DNA of 64,000 nt from Acanthochlamys bracteata (taxonomy: Eukaryota; Streptophyta; Magnoliopsida; Pandanales; Velloziaceae). The stretch spans positions 620,001 through 684,000 of the forward strand of contig CM034131.1 of the NCBI GenBank assembly GCA_019914995.1. Reading direction: 5' to 3'. Below, one piece after another: positions 28,264 to 39,848 of the stretch. Numbering within the stretch: position 1 is the stretch's first letter; the number at the start of each line of letters is the position of its first letter. A model generated the notes under the pieces. The model made no database searches. It was not told the DNA's origin and saw only the letters and a list, made by a program, of their open reading frames with translations. A program made the position numbers and the translations under genes.

Positions 28264-30180
28264 ATGCTCCTTCCACTCTCAACTTCGCCGGTGCTGTCTC
28301 TCCCCCCCCTTCCGTCGACCAGTCAACGACCGCCGCCGTCTCCGGGGTTTCTCTGCAGCTGTATTTCGACGTCGTCACCGACGCCGGTGGTCGCTCGGAA
28401 GCGGAAACGGTACAGAAAACTATACCCGGGCGAAGCGGAGGGGATCGTTCAGGAGATGAGATTCGTTGCCATGCGTCTGCGAAATGAAGGAGATAAGGTA
28501 GGGAAGCAGGGTGTGAGTGGAGAAATGGTATCTTGGGAACCGAGCATGGAAGGATTCGTGAAGTATTTGGTTGATAGCAAGGTTGTGTTTGATACACTCG
28601 AGCGGATTGTTCATCACTCCACTGATGTCGAATGTGAGTTGTTATATCCCTTTCTCTTTAATAAAATTTGGCCTAATTGAAGTATTGTTCTGTGTTGTGA
28701 TCACGTGATGATGCATTATAGGTTAAGAAAGGAAACTTTTCTTGATTTTATGGGCTACTGAAAGTTTTCAGTTTAGTTGATTGCAAATCGATTGTTTTGC
28801 TTAGGTTTATTTTTTTACTGTAAAAAATAAATCTTGTGATGATGGTGAGTTGTGGCCTTGTTAGGTGGAAAAAGTTGCAATTTTTATTATTTTTTAATCA
28901 TTTTTGTAACCTGCTTGAACAATGGCTTCCTTTATTCGTATAAATCCATCATTTCCAGGTTAATTCTAGGTGCATTTGCTTGATTATCCTGCGACAATTC
29001 GTTATTTGAATGGATATAGTGTACCTGATATCTAGCTATTTAGAGAATGCAGCTTTCATTCATTCCTCAAACACTAGATATCATTCATCCTGAGTAGCAA
29101 GCATATCCAAAAATGCGGATTGGCTTTGAATCAGGTAGTCGTGTGAACTATCGTGGTTTTGTCATGGACAATGGTTACCAACATTGCCTACAATTACAAC
29201 TACAATTAGAGTAATTACTTTATATAATGGACAATGTGACCACTTCATGCAATGATGGAGAATGTGAGGATTAAGTGAATATTAATAGCTACAGATAGAT
29301 AGTATAGATAGTGATTTAGGTATTTTTTTTGGTAACAGATACTTACTTCAGAAGAACCGGTCTGGAGCGCTCAGCTAGTCTCTCAAAGGACCTGGACTGG
29401 TTCAGTCAACAGGGGAACGCTATTCCAGAACCAGGATCGCCAGGAACTACCTATGCTACATATCTTGAGGAATTGGCTGAGAAAAGTCCGCCGTCCTTCT
29501 TGTGTCATTTCTACAACACATACTTTGCTCATATATTTGGCGGTCTAGGCATTGGCAAGCAGGTATTCTTCTAACTTTTGGTTTACATGGTATGATAGGA
29601 CCTAAAAATAATCGAAGTTGTATAGCATTAAATTGTATGATGCTACTGTGACTGAGAGGTGCATGTTGTATGTTGATGGATGAAATAGAAAATGGACTAG
29701 CAGTTGTTTAAGCATTTTTATTTGGGCATGAGATACTAGAATTATTTAGCTGCTTGATCGATCATTTTGACAATGATGCTTAAGTTGCGTGAGATTTTTT
29801 TTGTTAGTAGGTTTCCTTCCGATTAGTCTTAACTTGTAAAGGATGATAAACTACTGCAATCTTTGAATTCTGCGGTTTAGGTTTCTGAGAAGCTTTTGGA
29901 TGGAAGAGAGCTTGAGTTCTACAAATGGGAGGGAGATGTGGAACTGCTGTTAAAAGATGCAAGGGAAAAGCTTAACAAGCTTGGTGAGGTATGCCCATGA
30001 CCTTGAAGCTTCTTGCTACAATGCAACTAAGCATATTGCAAAGATTTGTAGCAATTGATTAATTGGGTTGGGTTATAATTGATGCAGCATTGGTCTCGAG
30101 ATGAGAAGAATAGATGCCTTAGGGAAGCAGCAAAATCATTCAAGTATTCCGCTCAGATTGTTCGCTTGATAATTTTGTAA
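28264..30180 (+). CDS. HO2: Heme oxygenase 2-like plastid protein, probably inactive in heme cleavage
   Basis: Four exons (28264-28633, 29339-29562, 29881-29988, 30088-30180) join in frame to 264 residues. Residues 1 to about 46 are Ser/Pro-rich and basic, a likely chloroplast transit peptide. Then follow YPGEAEGIVQEMRFVAMRL, FVKYLVDSKVVFDTLERIV, YFRRTGLERS, SHFY-type CHFYNTYFAHIFGG and the C-terminal HWSRDEKNRCLREAAK...QIVRLIIL. These match plant HO2 rather than HO1. The proximal heme-ligand histidine (HO1: MRLHT) is an arginine here (R73 in MRLRN), as in Arabidopsis HO2, so heme oxygenase activity is not expected. HO2 has been linked to phytochrome chromophore metabolism and to tetrapyrrole binding; its exact role is open. 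The long acidic insert of Arabidopsis HO2 is absent. I chose the ATG at 28264; upstream in-frame codons lack ATG. Confidence 0.92.
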
Positions 30181-32436
30181 TGGTAGCAGGAAGTGTTTGC
30201 ACGTTTTGGGACCCAAATGTGAAGATTTTGTACATTCAATCTTTTTTCATTCTACTTTTTTATTTTAAATTTTTTTTATAATATTCTACATAGATTTTTT
30301 TAATATTTACAAATATTAAAAAATTCTAATCATAAAATTTTATTATTATTTATTTATTAGTTTTTTTAGATTAGAAAAATAAAATAGGAAAATTTTTTGT
30401 CAAAAGTGTTTTCAACCGTTCTCTCATCAAGTTGATGGATAGACAGTGATGCTCTTCCATAAGGTACTATTTTTTCAGCCTATTATGCCAACCTTGTGTG
30501 CCATCTTTAATTATATTCATAAGTTTTAAGAGTTTTAATAAAGTTAGACTTTACTAATTAGAATATATATTAAAATATGAAGCAATTTTAATTGAAATAA
30601 AATATCAGAATGTATTATGATTGAAATTTCTTAATATGACTAGGACTTTCAAGTCGATCAAAACTCCGGATTTTAAAATTTATAGAAGTTTTAACTAAGG
30701 AGAGTGATAGTGGCACTTCATTTCTAAGTTACGCTCACGCATTCTACGGCTGCTTTTGATTGAAAAGATTTTTAAATTCAATCTTTATCATTAAATATAA
30801 AAAATTATGATCTTACTGATAGTATTGTACCGATATTGTCGGCTTGCTTCGTTTAGCATTATTAATATTGATCGGTGAACGTTAATCAGATTAATTTTTA
30901 ATTAAAAAATTTTAAATAATAAAAAAAGAAACTAAATTTTTATAATAAAAAATATTTAATTTTTATTTTATTTTAATAATAATTTTAAACAATATTTTTA
31001 AATAAATATATTTATTTATTATATAAAATAAAAAATAAATTGAATATACTAACATGATCGAACTATAAAAATAAAAATAGATCGAAACAGTCTGATCTGC
31101 CCCATATTTGCACCTGTAATCACCGACCAAGGATCGATCTGAAGCCGCTCCATTCATGATGAAATTTTTTTTCTTCATCCTCAAGCGAGAGAAAAACAAA
31201 GAACGTCCATAGAGCAAGATCAAAAGTGTGAAGAACTTTTCAATGCCTTTCTGAGCATGCTGTTCAACACTTGCACTATATTTCGTTACGAAAACCAAAG
31301 TAATAATATTAAAGAGGTAACTTTTTTAAATGCTTGCCTGCGCATAGTTCTTCTAGAAGTCCTTAACTAAATTATTTTTTTAAAAAAAAATCTCCGTCTT
31401 CACCTAATAAGTGATTTTGAATTTTTTATATTATTTTTAAATTTTATTTTTATAACTTTATGTAACATATGTATTTTAGTAATTGATTTCATAGAAACTT
31501 AGTTTTAAATTTTACGCGGATAAATAAAGCACGATTTTTAACATCGAAACAAATTAATTTATTTTTTCCATAAAAGTTTTTTGTTAAATATAATAGGAAC
31601 AACAATTTGTTGAGTAATCTTTTCAATCAAGATTAACAGTTTTTATCTCTCAATCTTTCAGCACGTATGGAAATTTTATTATATTTTTTCATAAAATTTT
31701 TATAGTATTTTATAAAATTTAAAAAAATTTAGTAAGTACAATTAATTTGACCGTATAAATTTTTATTAATATTAATATTTATTATTTTTTAGTATATAAA
31801 ATTTATTCTAAAAAATTTGTAAAAAATATATTATTCTCTAAAAAAGCTTCGATACCACTTTTCCAAAGCAAACACTTTGACTAATGTTTCTAAATTCTAA
31901 AACCTTTAGAGAAATTAGAAATAAATTAAAATAGAACAGATTCTTCCAATAACTATTAAGAAAGCACAACATGTTCTACAAAATTACAAATGTTGTTCCC
32001 TAAAACATGATAACATAAAAAATTTTAATTATGCAATGCTTGATCTTATTCTTCCAACACAAGCTTTAAAATTATTTTCAATACAAATAACACACTTCAA
32101 TATTTCCTCCGTCAACGTGACTTCAACGGCGATCTATAAAATAATTATTTATTTTTATCAAGAACCATCTAGATAGTTTTTTTAAGTTTCATAATTAGAA
32201 GTTTCTAAAAAATTTAAGTGACGAAATTATGACAAAGATGCTTTATGTTTTTTTTTTTTATAAAAATTTTGTCAAACTAAGTGATAATGATTTTTCATAT
32301 TTATTAAAACCAGATGATGACTAATGAATACAAAAACAACCTTTTAAATTTCTAATGTACATATAATATTTGTTTACTTTTCTTAAATATATTCTAAAAA
32401 TAAAATTTTCTATCAAAATTTTGCTTTTAAATGATT

Positions 32437-32696
32437 TGGCCCCATTGAATTACTTATCAAAAAATAATTTTTTAATTTTTTAATTTTTTAATTTTTATTT
32501 TTAATACATATTTAATAAGTATATAAAAATTTATTTAAAAATTTAGAAAGTGTAAAAAATTTTACATAATGAGATCTTTTTATATATATTTTTATTATTT
32601 TTTAAAAATAAAAAAATAAAATTTATTTCTTAAAAAAAACAAAAATATTTTTATTTTAAAAAAATTTCTTTCATAAGAAATTCCAAAACGCTCCCT
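32437..32696. mobile_element. AT-rich MITE-like element (family A)
   Basis: The left end GGCCCCATTGAATTACTTATC joins the family A block (AATTTTTTAATTTTTTAATT...). The right end ATTCCAAAACGCTCCC is the inverse-type end. Non-coding. Borders are approximate. Confidence 0.5.
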
Positions 32697-33810
32697 AGTT
32701 TTTAGAAGCTAATCTCTAAAAAATGATTTTTTGGATCAATTTTCTATCAAATAGTCACTTAATAAAAATATCACTATTCATTATTTGTTCATAGATGTAA
32801 AATAATACGTTATCAAATTATTTTTTGGAAAAAAGAAAACAAACTTTGTAATATAAAGCATTGCTTCTAAAGAAAATGGTGATATGTATAAATCTCTTAT
32901 TTATCGCATGATTAGAACTAACAACGGTCATCACTTAACAACTGCTGAGATATTATTAATTAAACAAACCAAAAACTTAGACACACGTAATTATTTAGAA
33001 TAATATCTTATCAAAATACTTCAACTCTTTGATTATTATTATCTTCTATAATTGACTCGTTTTTATATTCAGCAGGACCAGGGAGTCATGGACCAAATTG
33101 CAACTTTATTTTGGTAAAATTTTTTATTATTATTTTAAATATATCTTTTATGTAAAACTTTCTATTTCATAATTATTCTTAAACTTTTTCACCTTCTTCG
33201 TTAATGTTTTTGTGTATAATGTTAAAATTCAAAGACTAGAATATCAAAAATTGTAATAAGTAAAGGACTTAAATAAAATTAGGTAATTATCTACTTAAAA
33301 TTGTATTAAACAGTAATATATATGATCTTAGAAACCGTAAAAATTCCAAATTCTTATCGAAATTAACAAAACTTTTCTTATAAAGATTAAAGAGACTATT
33401 GTGATTAATAACTTGAATTGAAGCTCTAGTTTTCTATCTAATATAAACCATTTTTATGCATATAAACTTAGAAACTCAAGAAAATTTTCAAAAACTTATC
33501 AAAATTAACAAGAGTTCTCTTATAATTTAAAGAGTCACTATTGTGATTAACTTGAATTGAGATCTCTAGTTTTCTATCTAAAATAGAATAGAGATAATAA
33601 TTATTTCTTAAGCATTATTAAACATTAAACAAGCTTTTGACATAAAACATAACCAAAGTTCTTCGCTTTTTCAATTGTTTCCTGTCTCTCTCTTTTTCTC
33701 TCTCCTCTTCTCTTCTCTGTCTTTCTTGCTGTGTCCTCTCCTCGTCTTTCTCTTCCTCTCGTTGCAAAGACAGCTGGAGACTTGAGCGCAGTCGCAGGGT
33801 GCGAAATTTT

Positions 33811-34084
33811 GAGAGAGAGAGAGAGAGAGAGATTGATTGATTTTCCTTCAAAAATAGAAGTAAAGATTGAACCTTGAAACCAAGTAAACATAAAAGGATT
33901 GAATCTTTGTGAAGAAATAAGACAAACCCATAATGGGGTTTTGATTGTTGAAGCTCATTACAGGTTGGGATCTTGTGGAAGTGGTCAAAGATAGAAAGAC
34001 CAGAGGAGGGATTAAAGGAGAGAAAAAGGGAGAAAAAGATAGAAAATTTAACCAAGAAAAGAAAGAGAGAGAGAGAGAGAGAGA
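33811..34084. repeat. Two (GA)n runs in the leader of the sulfotransferase-like gene
   Basis: GA dinucleotide runs of about 11 and 10 units at 33811-33832 and 34064-34084, 70-340 bp upstream of the start codon. GA runs near plant start sites can bind BBR/BPC factors. They are also common polymorphic microsatellites. Confidence 0.75.
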
Positions 34085-34155
34085 TTTTTCTTCTCTGGTG
34101 ATTTCAGAGAAAGAAAAAAGGAAAGAGATTGCTGTTGTTGTAGAGAGATTCAAAG

Positions 34156-37100
34156 ATGTCAGAGGATTGTTGTTATTTAGCCAAGGTGAGTGCTTTAATT
34201 TCATCTCCTTTATTGCTTTCTTAATTTATTTCGATCCTTTAATCTAAATTGTTGAAAATCCATGTCTTGTAACATGATTCTGATCATAATAAGTTGATAT
34301 CTTTTGGGGTTTTTCCCCTCTCTTTGCATTCTGGTTCTGATGTGTAAACCCTTGGTTCCTTTTTGATGTTTTCTTGAAGATGTTGATTTGTTGGTCTGTA
34401 ATTGAAGTTTGCTTCGGTGCTAAACGTTTTATCACCTTCATCTGGTTTGTTTGTCACCTGCTTTTTTTCTGCTCTTTGTATCTCTTTTACTTTCCGAAAA
34501 GGAGGAGTTTGAAAGGTTTTAAGGAAGTATGAAATTTGCGAATCCCTTCTGCAAGATGTCCTTGTTTCAGAGATTTTATTCTCTGGATAAATCGACCATT
34601 GGCCGCAGACGAATGAATTGTGGACATTCATATGACATTATTCACATCAGCCGGTTGGAAAGTGATAATCTTCAGAATTTTAAAGGATATCTCACTGCTA
34701 GCTCACTGTTCAAAATTTCAAATTTGTGGATCTATTCTGATTTCTTTTCCTTACAGGATGGAATTATCATCAAGCCTCCAAAGAAATCGCCGCTAGCATC
34801 AAGGTTGATCGTGTTAGCTATCATTATGATCTGTGGTGTGTACATATGCTCAGTTTGTTTAAAGCAGTTAGGTATGCATTCACGGCACAAGTTGTTGAAT
34901 ATTGATCATATGGAGCAACCATGCACTCGTCCAAGCATTCCACCAGAGGAGCTTCCTTATGTACACTTTCCTAAGCCCACGACATATAGTAGGTAATAGA
35001 GATTTCTTGGTTGCAAAATTTCATTCCGTTTTGGTCGGTTCAAATGTATCACAAAGGCCTTGCTTCCCTTCCATTGTAGGGATGAATGCGCATGTACCCC
35101 GGTTCGGTTCTTTGCTATTTTGTCAATGCAGAGATCTGGAAGTGGGTGGTTTGAAACTTTCCTAAATAGTCATATGAATATTAGCTCAAATGGGGAAATA
35201 TTTTCAGTCAAAGAACGCAGAAGTAATATTTCAGCAATTACCAGTACATTGGACAAGTTATACAACTTGGATTGGTATAGTAGTGCTGCAAAAAATGAAT
35301 GCTCTGCTGCCGTGGGCTTAAAATGGATGCTTAATCAGGTAAGCATCTAGTAGTCGTGAAGTTAGTTCGTTATCTTCTGAGATGTTGTTTACTAGTGGAC
35401 AGTGGACTTACTTTGATCATTTGTCTGCGATCATTTGTTTAAGGATTATGGTACCGGTTCCTTTTGGACTTTATAATTTGCTCTGTTTATGAACCTTGCA
35501 TGTTGTCGTTTCCCATTAATAAGCTACTTCTGGTGTTCATGGTTGTCATGTATACATTATACTGTTTGACCTACATATCCTCAAGCAATGTATGCATTTG
35601 GATCTAGTAGAAACTTATCCTAGCAGACAATTGCTTACTAACTTTTTGAGACTTCTGTTTATGTATTTTGGGAGCCAACACAGCATGCTGAGAGAAAGGT
35701 TTCTTTCTAGACAAGGTTTTCCCCCTAATATAAGAGAATCTAGGCCCTTCCAAATACAAAATAATTTCCTGCTGTTAGTTATATTGCGATAACAAATCCA
35801 ATAATGTCCGGGTTGGTGCTTAACAATGCCTGTATAATCCAATCTTTTTCTACCCCATTAAAGATTTAGAAAACTTTTCAACCTTAATCATTGGCGATGA
35901 ATGGTAATAGTTTAAAGTTATACATATACTACTGTAGCACAAAAAGTATTAGGTTTTAAACTACCAACACGTTCTGAGGCATACTCTGTTGTATTCATAC
36001 TTGCTTCTCCTGTACAACTCTAGTCCCCCATACTACTTCTCACGGGTATTAACTCTTAGCACAACCCCTGTGAGCAGTAATTGGTAGATGCCGTGTCAAA
36101 TGGGAAATGTGGCACTCTAGTCACGAATTAGAATTTCTTCTTCGCTTTTGATGATAAACAGTCTTATCTGCTGGATTAGCCCAATCTTATCTTCGTCTGC
36201 TAGACGTGCATGCTATCTACAGTAATGCAATCAATTAAGTTTCGGAACAAAAAGTGAATCTCAATTTGGAAGGAGATAAATAGTGCTGAAAGCATTGCAA
36301 GCTTTGATGTAAATATTTGTATTTAGTACCCTCCTGACTATTTTGTATTAACTTAGCTGCATTATTTTCTTGTAGCTCAAATGAACCTCCTAGTGTATTT
36401 TCTTCGCGAAAAGTGATATCTTCTGAAGTTAGGATTTTCCTATGACAATTGCAGGGTCTTCTAGCTAATCATGAACAGATTGCTGAATACTTCAATCGAA
36501 GGGGGGTCTCATTAATATTTCTTTTCAGAAAAAATCTACTTCGTCGAATGGTTTCGATAATGGCAAATGCTCATGATAGGAATACTAGGCAGCTTAATGG
36601 GACGCATAAAGCACATGTTCATTCAAGGAATGAGGTAATTCTTTTAAAACTTCCATGCTAATGCTTTCTCTCCAATACTATCATTAATTGAATTTGTAGT
36701 TCATTTTGTTGATCAAGAGTATAGCCTAATTTTCAAAATCAGGGTTCACCTTTTTTAACAAGCAAGCTTTTTACTTGTTCTACACGATTAAACTGCGTGT
36801 TCCTAATGAAGCTATTCTTGGCTGCAGGCGGATGTTCTTGCTAGGTTTAAGCCCACAATAAATACCACATTGTTAATTCCTGAATTGAAACACATGGGTG
36901 AGCCCACTGCTAGGGCACTTGAGTATTTCAAGACAACCCGCCATATGTTGCTCTATTATGAGGATCTTGTTAGCAACCGAACGGTGAGTCTTTTTTTAAC
37001 AAGACTAACAATCTTCTAGCTGGAGCTTTTAATCGCCTTAAAGCCTTTTTTATCATTTGAATCTATTTTTCTGCAGAAACTCATAGATGTCCAGGAGTTC

Positions 37101-37250
37101 CTCCGAGTTCCACAGAGAGAGCTGAGCAGTCGGCATGTAAAGATACATACAAGGCCGCTGTCACAACAGATTAACAACTGGGACGAAGTCAAGCTCACTC
37201 TTAAGGGAACTGGGTATGAAAGCTTCCTAAACTCAGACTATGAAATGTGA
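34156..37250 (+). CDS. Membrane-anchored sulfotransferase-like P-loop protein (At2g15730-like)
   Basis: Six exons (34156-34185, 34757-34992, 35080-35338, 36455-36634, 36828-36983, 37077-37250) join in frame to 344 residues. The short N-terminus MSEDCCYLAK is followed by one membrane segment (about 26-46, LIVLAIIMICGVYICSVC), giving a type II anchor, likely Golgi. The lumenal part has a sulfotransferase-type nucleotide loop, QRSGSGWFETFLNSH, and a 3'-phosphate-binding-like block, FLFRKNLLRRMVS. Also seen are the conserved NGTHKAHVHS and the C-terminal LKGTGYESFL. The protein closely follows Arabidopsis At2g15730, annotated as a P-loop NTPase superfamily member. PAPS-dependent sulfation is a reasonable inference, but the acceptor is unknown. 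The first exon codes for only 10 residues, so the start relies on the good match of that N-terminus. Confidence 0.9.
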
Positions 37251-37905
37251 CGGAGACAAAAGGTAGCTTGTACATAGTTTCCAGTGTGTGGCCGTAGGGC
37301 TTCTCGGCCAATCACAGGCCAGAAAAGTTTTGGTGAAGGTTACTTATAGGACGCAGCCGCTAACCAGCTCTTTTTACCTTCATCCCCAGGAATTGTACTT
37401 CAAATTATGAATGACATTGGCATGTTACTGGGGTTAATATTCCTAATCCTTTTCATTTCTTCCCATTCTGATTTTATTTGTTCTATTTATAGGTAGTGTT
37501 AGTTCTCTCTTGCTTTTGTTGGTCTTTTGGGCTTTATAGAATGAATGAAATCAACCGTTTCCTGTGCTTTTCCTGCCCTTCTTGTTGTTGTTAAATTGTA
37601 TACCTTCTGTTTCAGTTTGCTTCTGCTGACGGTCCTCTCTGAATTGGCATGATTATTAATGTTCAGAAAAATATTACATCACCATTTAAGATTAATAAAT
37701 TTAAAATATTAAATTCAAATCACCTACTATATTAATAATGAGCGAAATTGACCACTGACCAGAATTAGGTACCACTAACTGATTTTTATTTATTGTTGTC
37801 CTTATTAGTTCACATTTCATTCCTTTGATCCGAAACAAAGAAACAAGAAAAACAAACCTTCTCCCTTTCCGTTCACAAGTAAAGGTTGTCGCCGGTGCTG
37901 CATTC
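37251..37905. other. 3' UTR and promoter between two + genes
   Basis: This 655 bp gap contains the sulfotransferase-like 3' UTR and the esterase promoter. No repeat or other gene is evident. The esterase frame is open to 37825, but only from a TTG. Confidence 0.5.
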
Positions 37906-38865
37906 ATGGATTACGATTCCGATATTGCGTTTGAGTACTTCGGCTTCCGCATGTACAAGTCCGGCCGCTTCGAACGCTTCGTGGACCCCACCGGAGGCTT
38001 CGTCCCTCCCGGAGTTGATCCGATCACTGGAGTTATCTCTAAAGACGTTACCATCTCCGACGGTACTGTCTCCGCCCGTCTTTTCCTTCCGGCCTTCGAT
38101 AACGGCAACTATCAGAAGCTTCCTGTTCTCGTCTATTTTCACGGCGGAGGCTTCTTCATGGGCAGTGCATTCTCGCCATTCTGTCACAACTATCTCAACT
38201 CCATCGTCGCGAAATGCAACGTTATGGCCGTCTCGGTTGAGTACCGTATCGCGCCGGAACACCCTGTCCCTTCCTGCTACGAAGACTGCTACACAGCTCT
38301 CACCTGGGTGTTATCATCAAACTCCGACGAGTGGATAAAGTCGCATGGAGATTTAAACAGAGTTGTTATTGCCGGAGACAGCGCAGGCGGTAACATCGCG
38401 CATAACATCGCCATGCGCGTTGGAAACGAAGATCATGCCGGAGTTAGACTCAACGGAATGGTTTTGCTCTTCCCCTACTTCTGGGGTAGTGAAAGAGTTG
38501 AAGGGCAAAGGAAAGAAGGAGTACTGAAGTTTGAATGGTTAGATAGCCAGTGGCTTTACTTATGCCCGTCGGCTAAAGAAAACGGCGGGAACGATGACCC
38601 AAGAATTAATCCAACGGCTGAGATCGCGCCTGGAATGGATAAGTTGGGATGTAATAGAGTTTTGGTGATCGTCGGAGAACTGGATTCGTTGTGTGCGAAA
38701 GGGAAAGAGTACGCCGAGAAGTTGCGCGGCCGGAGTAAATGGGAAGGGACGGTGGAGCTGGTTGAGTACGCCGGAGAAGATCATTGTTTTCATGCTTATA
38801 ATTTGGAGTCTGATAAGGCTACGGACTTGATGGAAAGGTTGGTCAAATTTGTCAATGCAGCCTGA
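37906..38865 (+). CDS. Carboxylesterase (CXE, alpha/beta-hydrolase fold-3)
   Basis: Intronless ORF of 319 residues from ATG at 37906. Family marks: oxyanion-hole motif HGGGF (79-83), SVEYRIAPEHPVP, nucleophile elbow GDSAGGNIAHN (Ser159), acid residue in GELD (Asp260), and catalytic His in GEDHCFH (His293). Length is normal for plant CXE proteins. The group includes hydrolases of small esters and 2-hydroxyisoflavanone dehydratase-like enzymes, as well as gibberellin-receptor relatives. The serine at 159 supports true esterase chemistry. No signal peptide, so it is cytosolic. It lies beside an esterase fragment and a second, inverted CXE gene, which shows a local gene cluster. The natural substrate is unknown. 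Confidence 0.93.
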   Translation: MDYDSDIAFEYFGFRMYKSGRFERFVDPTGGFVPPGVDPITGVISKDVTISDGTVSARLFLPAFDNGNYQKLPVLVYFHGGGFFMGSAFSPFCHNYLNSIVAKCNVMAVSVEYRIAPEHPVPSCYEDCYTALTWVLSSNSDEWIKSHGDLNRVVIAGDSAGGNIAHNIAMRVGNEDHAGVRLNGMVLLFPYFWGSERVEGQRKEGVLKFEWLDSQWLYLCPSAKENGGNDDPRINPTAEIAPGMDKLGCNRVLVIVGELDSLCAKGKEYAEKLRGRSKWEGTVELVEYAGEDHCFHAYNLESDKATDLMERLVKFVNAA

Positions 38866-39004
38866 AGAATATTATAAACTTATCAGAAATTTATTTCTGC
38901 ACAAATAAATGCGCTATGTTTACAGAAATAAGTAATTATATAGTATTTGTATTCAGGGAAATGTTTATGATTTATTTGTTTTAAACAATTACTTGAGAGT
39001 CTTA

Positions 39005-39147
39005 GGGCATGTTTATTTAACATATAAGTTTATTTTTTTATAAAAAAATTATTTCATTTTACTTTAATTTTTTTGCTAAAAACTACACTTTTAAAATTAA
39101 ACTTTTACTAATAAATTTATGTTTAATATAAAATAAACACAATCTCA
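39005..39147. mobile_element. Small MITE-like element
   Basis: Starts GGGCATGTTTATTTAACATA after TTA. The right end (ATATAAAATAAACACAATCTC) is its imperfect inverse. About 143 bp, AT-rich, no coding. A right-hand TTA duplication is not clear. Confidence 0.45.
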
Positions 39148-39205
39148 ATTTCTATCCAAACGTACTTGAAATACTAAATTTATTCACTTCAAAAAAGAAA
39201 ATTTA

Positions 39206-39441
39206 GATAGCGTTTGATAGTGTTTATAAAGATAGCGTTTGATAGTATTTATAAAATAAAATTTGAAATATATTTTTATTTTTTTTTTCTAAAATATAAT
39301 ATAAATATACAATATAAAAACTTTAATACGTAGAATTTGTTTATACTTTTTAAATTTTAAATATTTATAAAATATATATTTTAAAATATAAAATTAAAAA
39401 TTAAAAAATTATTTTTAAAAAATGTTCAACCAAACGGGGCC
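39206..39441. mobile_element. AT-rich MITE-like element (family A) with TTA target duplication
   Basis: Starts GATAGCGTTTGATAGTG and ends TTCAACCAAACGGGGCC, imperfect inverse ends. TTA flanks at 39203-39205 and 39442-39444. The left terminal 25 bp (39206-39230) are repeated directly at 39231-39255 with one mismatch. The inner A/T block is shared with the copies at 24.3, 25.8, 32.5 and 43.4 kb. Confidence 0.65.
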
Positions 39442-39599
39442 TTAATGTTAAATAACCACACACTTAATTTCTTTTATTAAAAATTCTATAAACAAATATT
39501 TGGTGCGTAATTTCTTTATAATTTTTTTAAAATTTAAAAATATTATAAAGAGTAGCAGTGAACTCATGTTATATAGAGTGTAATTTATTTTGAACTGTT

Positions 39600-39848
39600 G
39601 ATCAATGCGATGGCGCCCGGAGCCCCGAGCTTGAGAGACTGCTTGTGTTTGTTGCCGAGAAAAATTTGTTGCGTGCGAGAGGAAGAGCTTATGTAGATGC
39701 ACTGATGATCGAAGAGCGAGTGGGACGGCGATGCGAAGGTTGTGGAGAGCGCCGGAGAAGATCAATTCTTTCATTTCCAAAGCGTGAATGCGGTAACTCT
39801 ATTGCGATGAGAACGGAGAAGAAAAGCTTGAATTTTTCTAAACGCTGA
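39600..39848 (+). pseudogene. Carboxylesterase 3' fragment, broken
   Basis: The DNA keeps the end of a CXE gene in several frames. INAMAPGAPSLRD is followed, after loss of a few codons, by LVFVAEKNLLRARGRAYVDAL. Then in another frame comes VVESAGEDQFFHF, and in a third FPKRECGNSIAM. It is closest to the C-terminal part of the inverted CXE gene at 41408-42370 (INPMAPGAPSLRD, VFVAEKDLLRERGRAF, VVESAGEDHCFHF, CDNAIAM). The catalytic GEDH histidine has become Gln. The first two thirds, including the nucleophile, are absent. It is a dead duplicate in opposite orientation to its nearest relative. Confidence 0.85.

Larger units (their letters stand above)
30181..34155. other. Intergenic spacer and GA-rich leader
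   Basis: About 4 kb. From 30.2 to 33.6 kb it is AT-rich, with MITE-like segments (30.2-30.4 and 32.4-32.7 kb) and no gene. From 33.6 kb it becomes purine/pyrimidine-asymmetric. The last 500 bp probably hold the promoter and leader of the sulfotransferase-like gene, with two GA runs. Confidence 0.5.
38866..39599. other. Spacer holding two MITE-like elements
   Basis: The sequence between the esterase gene and the esterase fragment is mostly two AT-rich inverted-repeat elements (39005-39147 and 39206-39441). Nothing coding was seen. Confidence 0.55.

Noticed and set aside
28264-30180. Active heme oxygenase (HO1 type)
   Set aside because: The heme-ligand His is Arg and the C-terminus matches HO2.
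34529-34996. 155-codon ORF on + covering the second exon of the sulfotransferase-like gene
   Set aside because: The exon begins only at 34757 after a good acceptor and joins the MSEDCCYLAK exon; the upstream part is intron.
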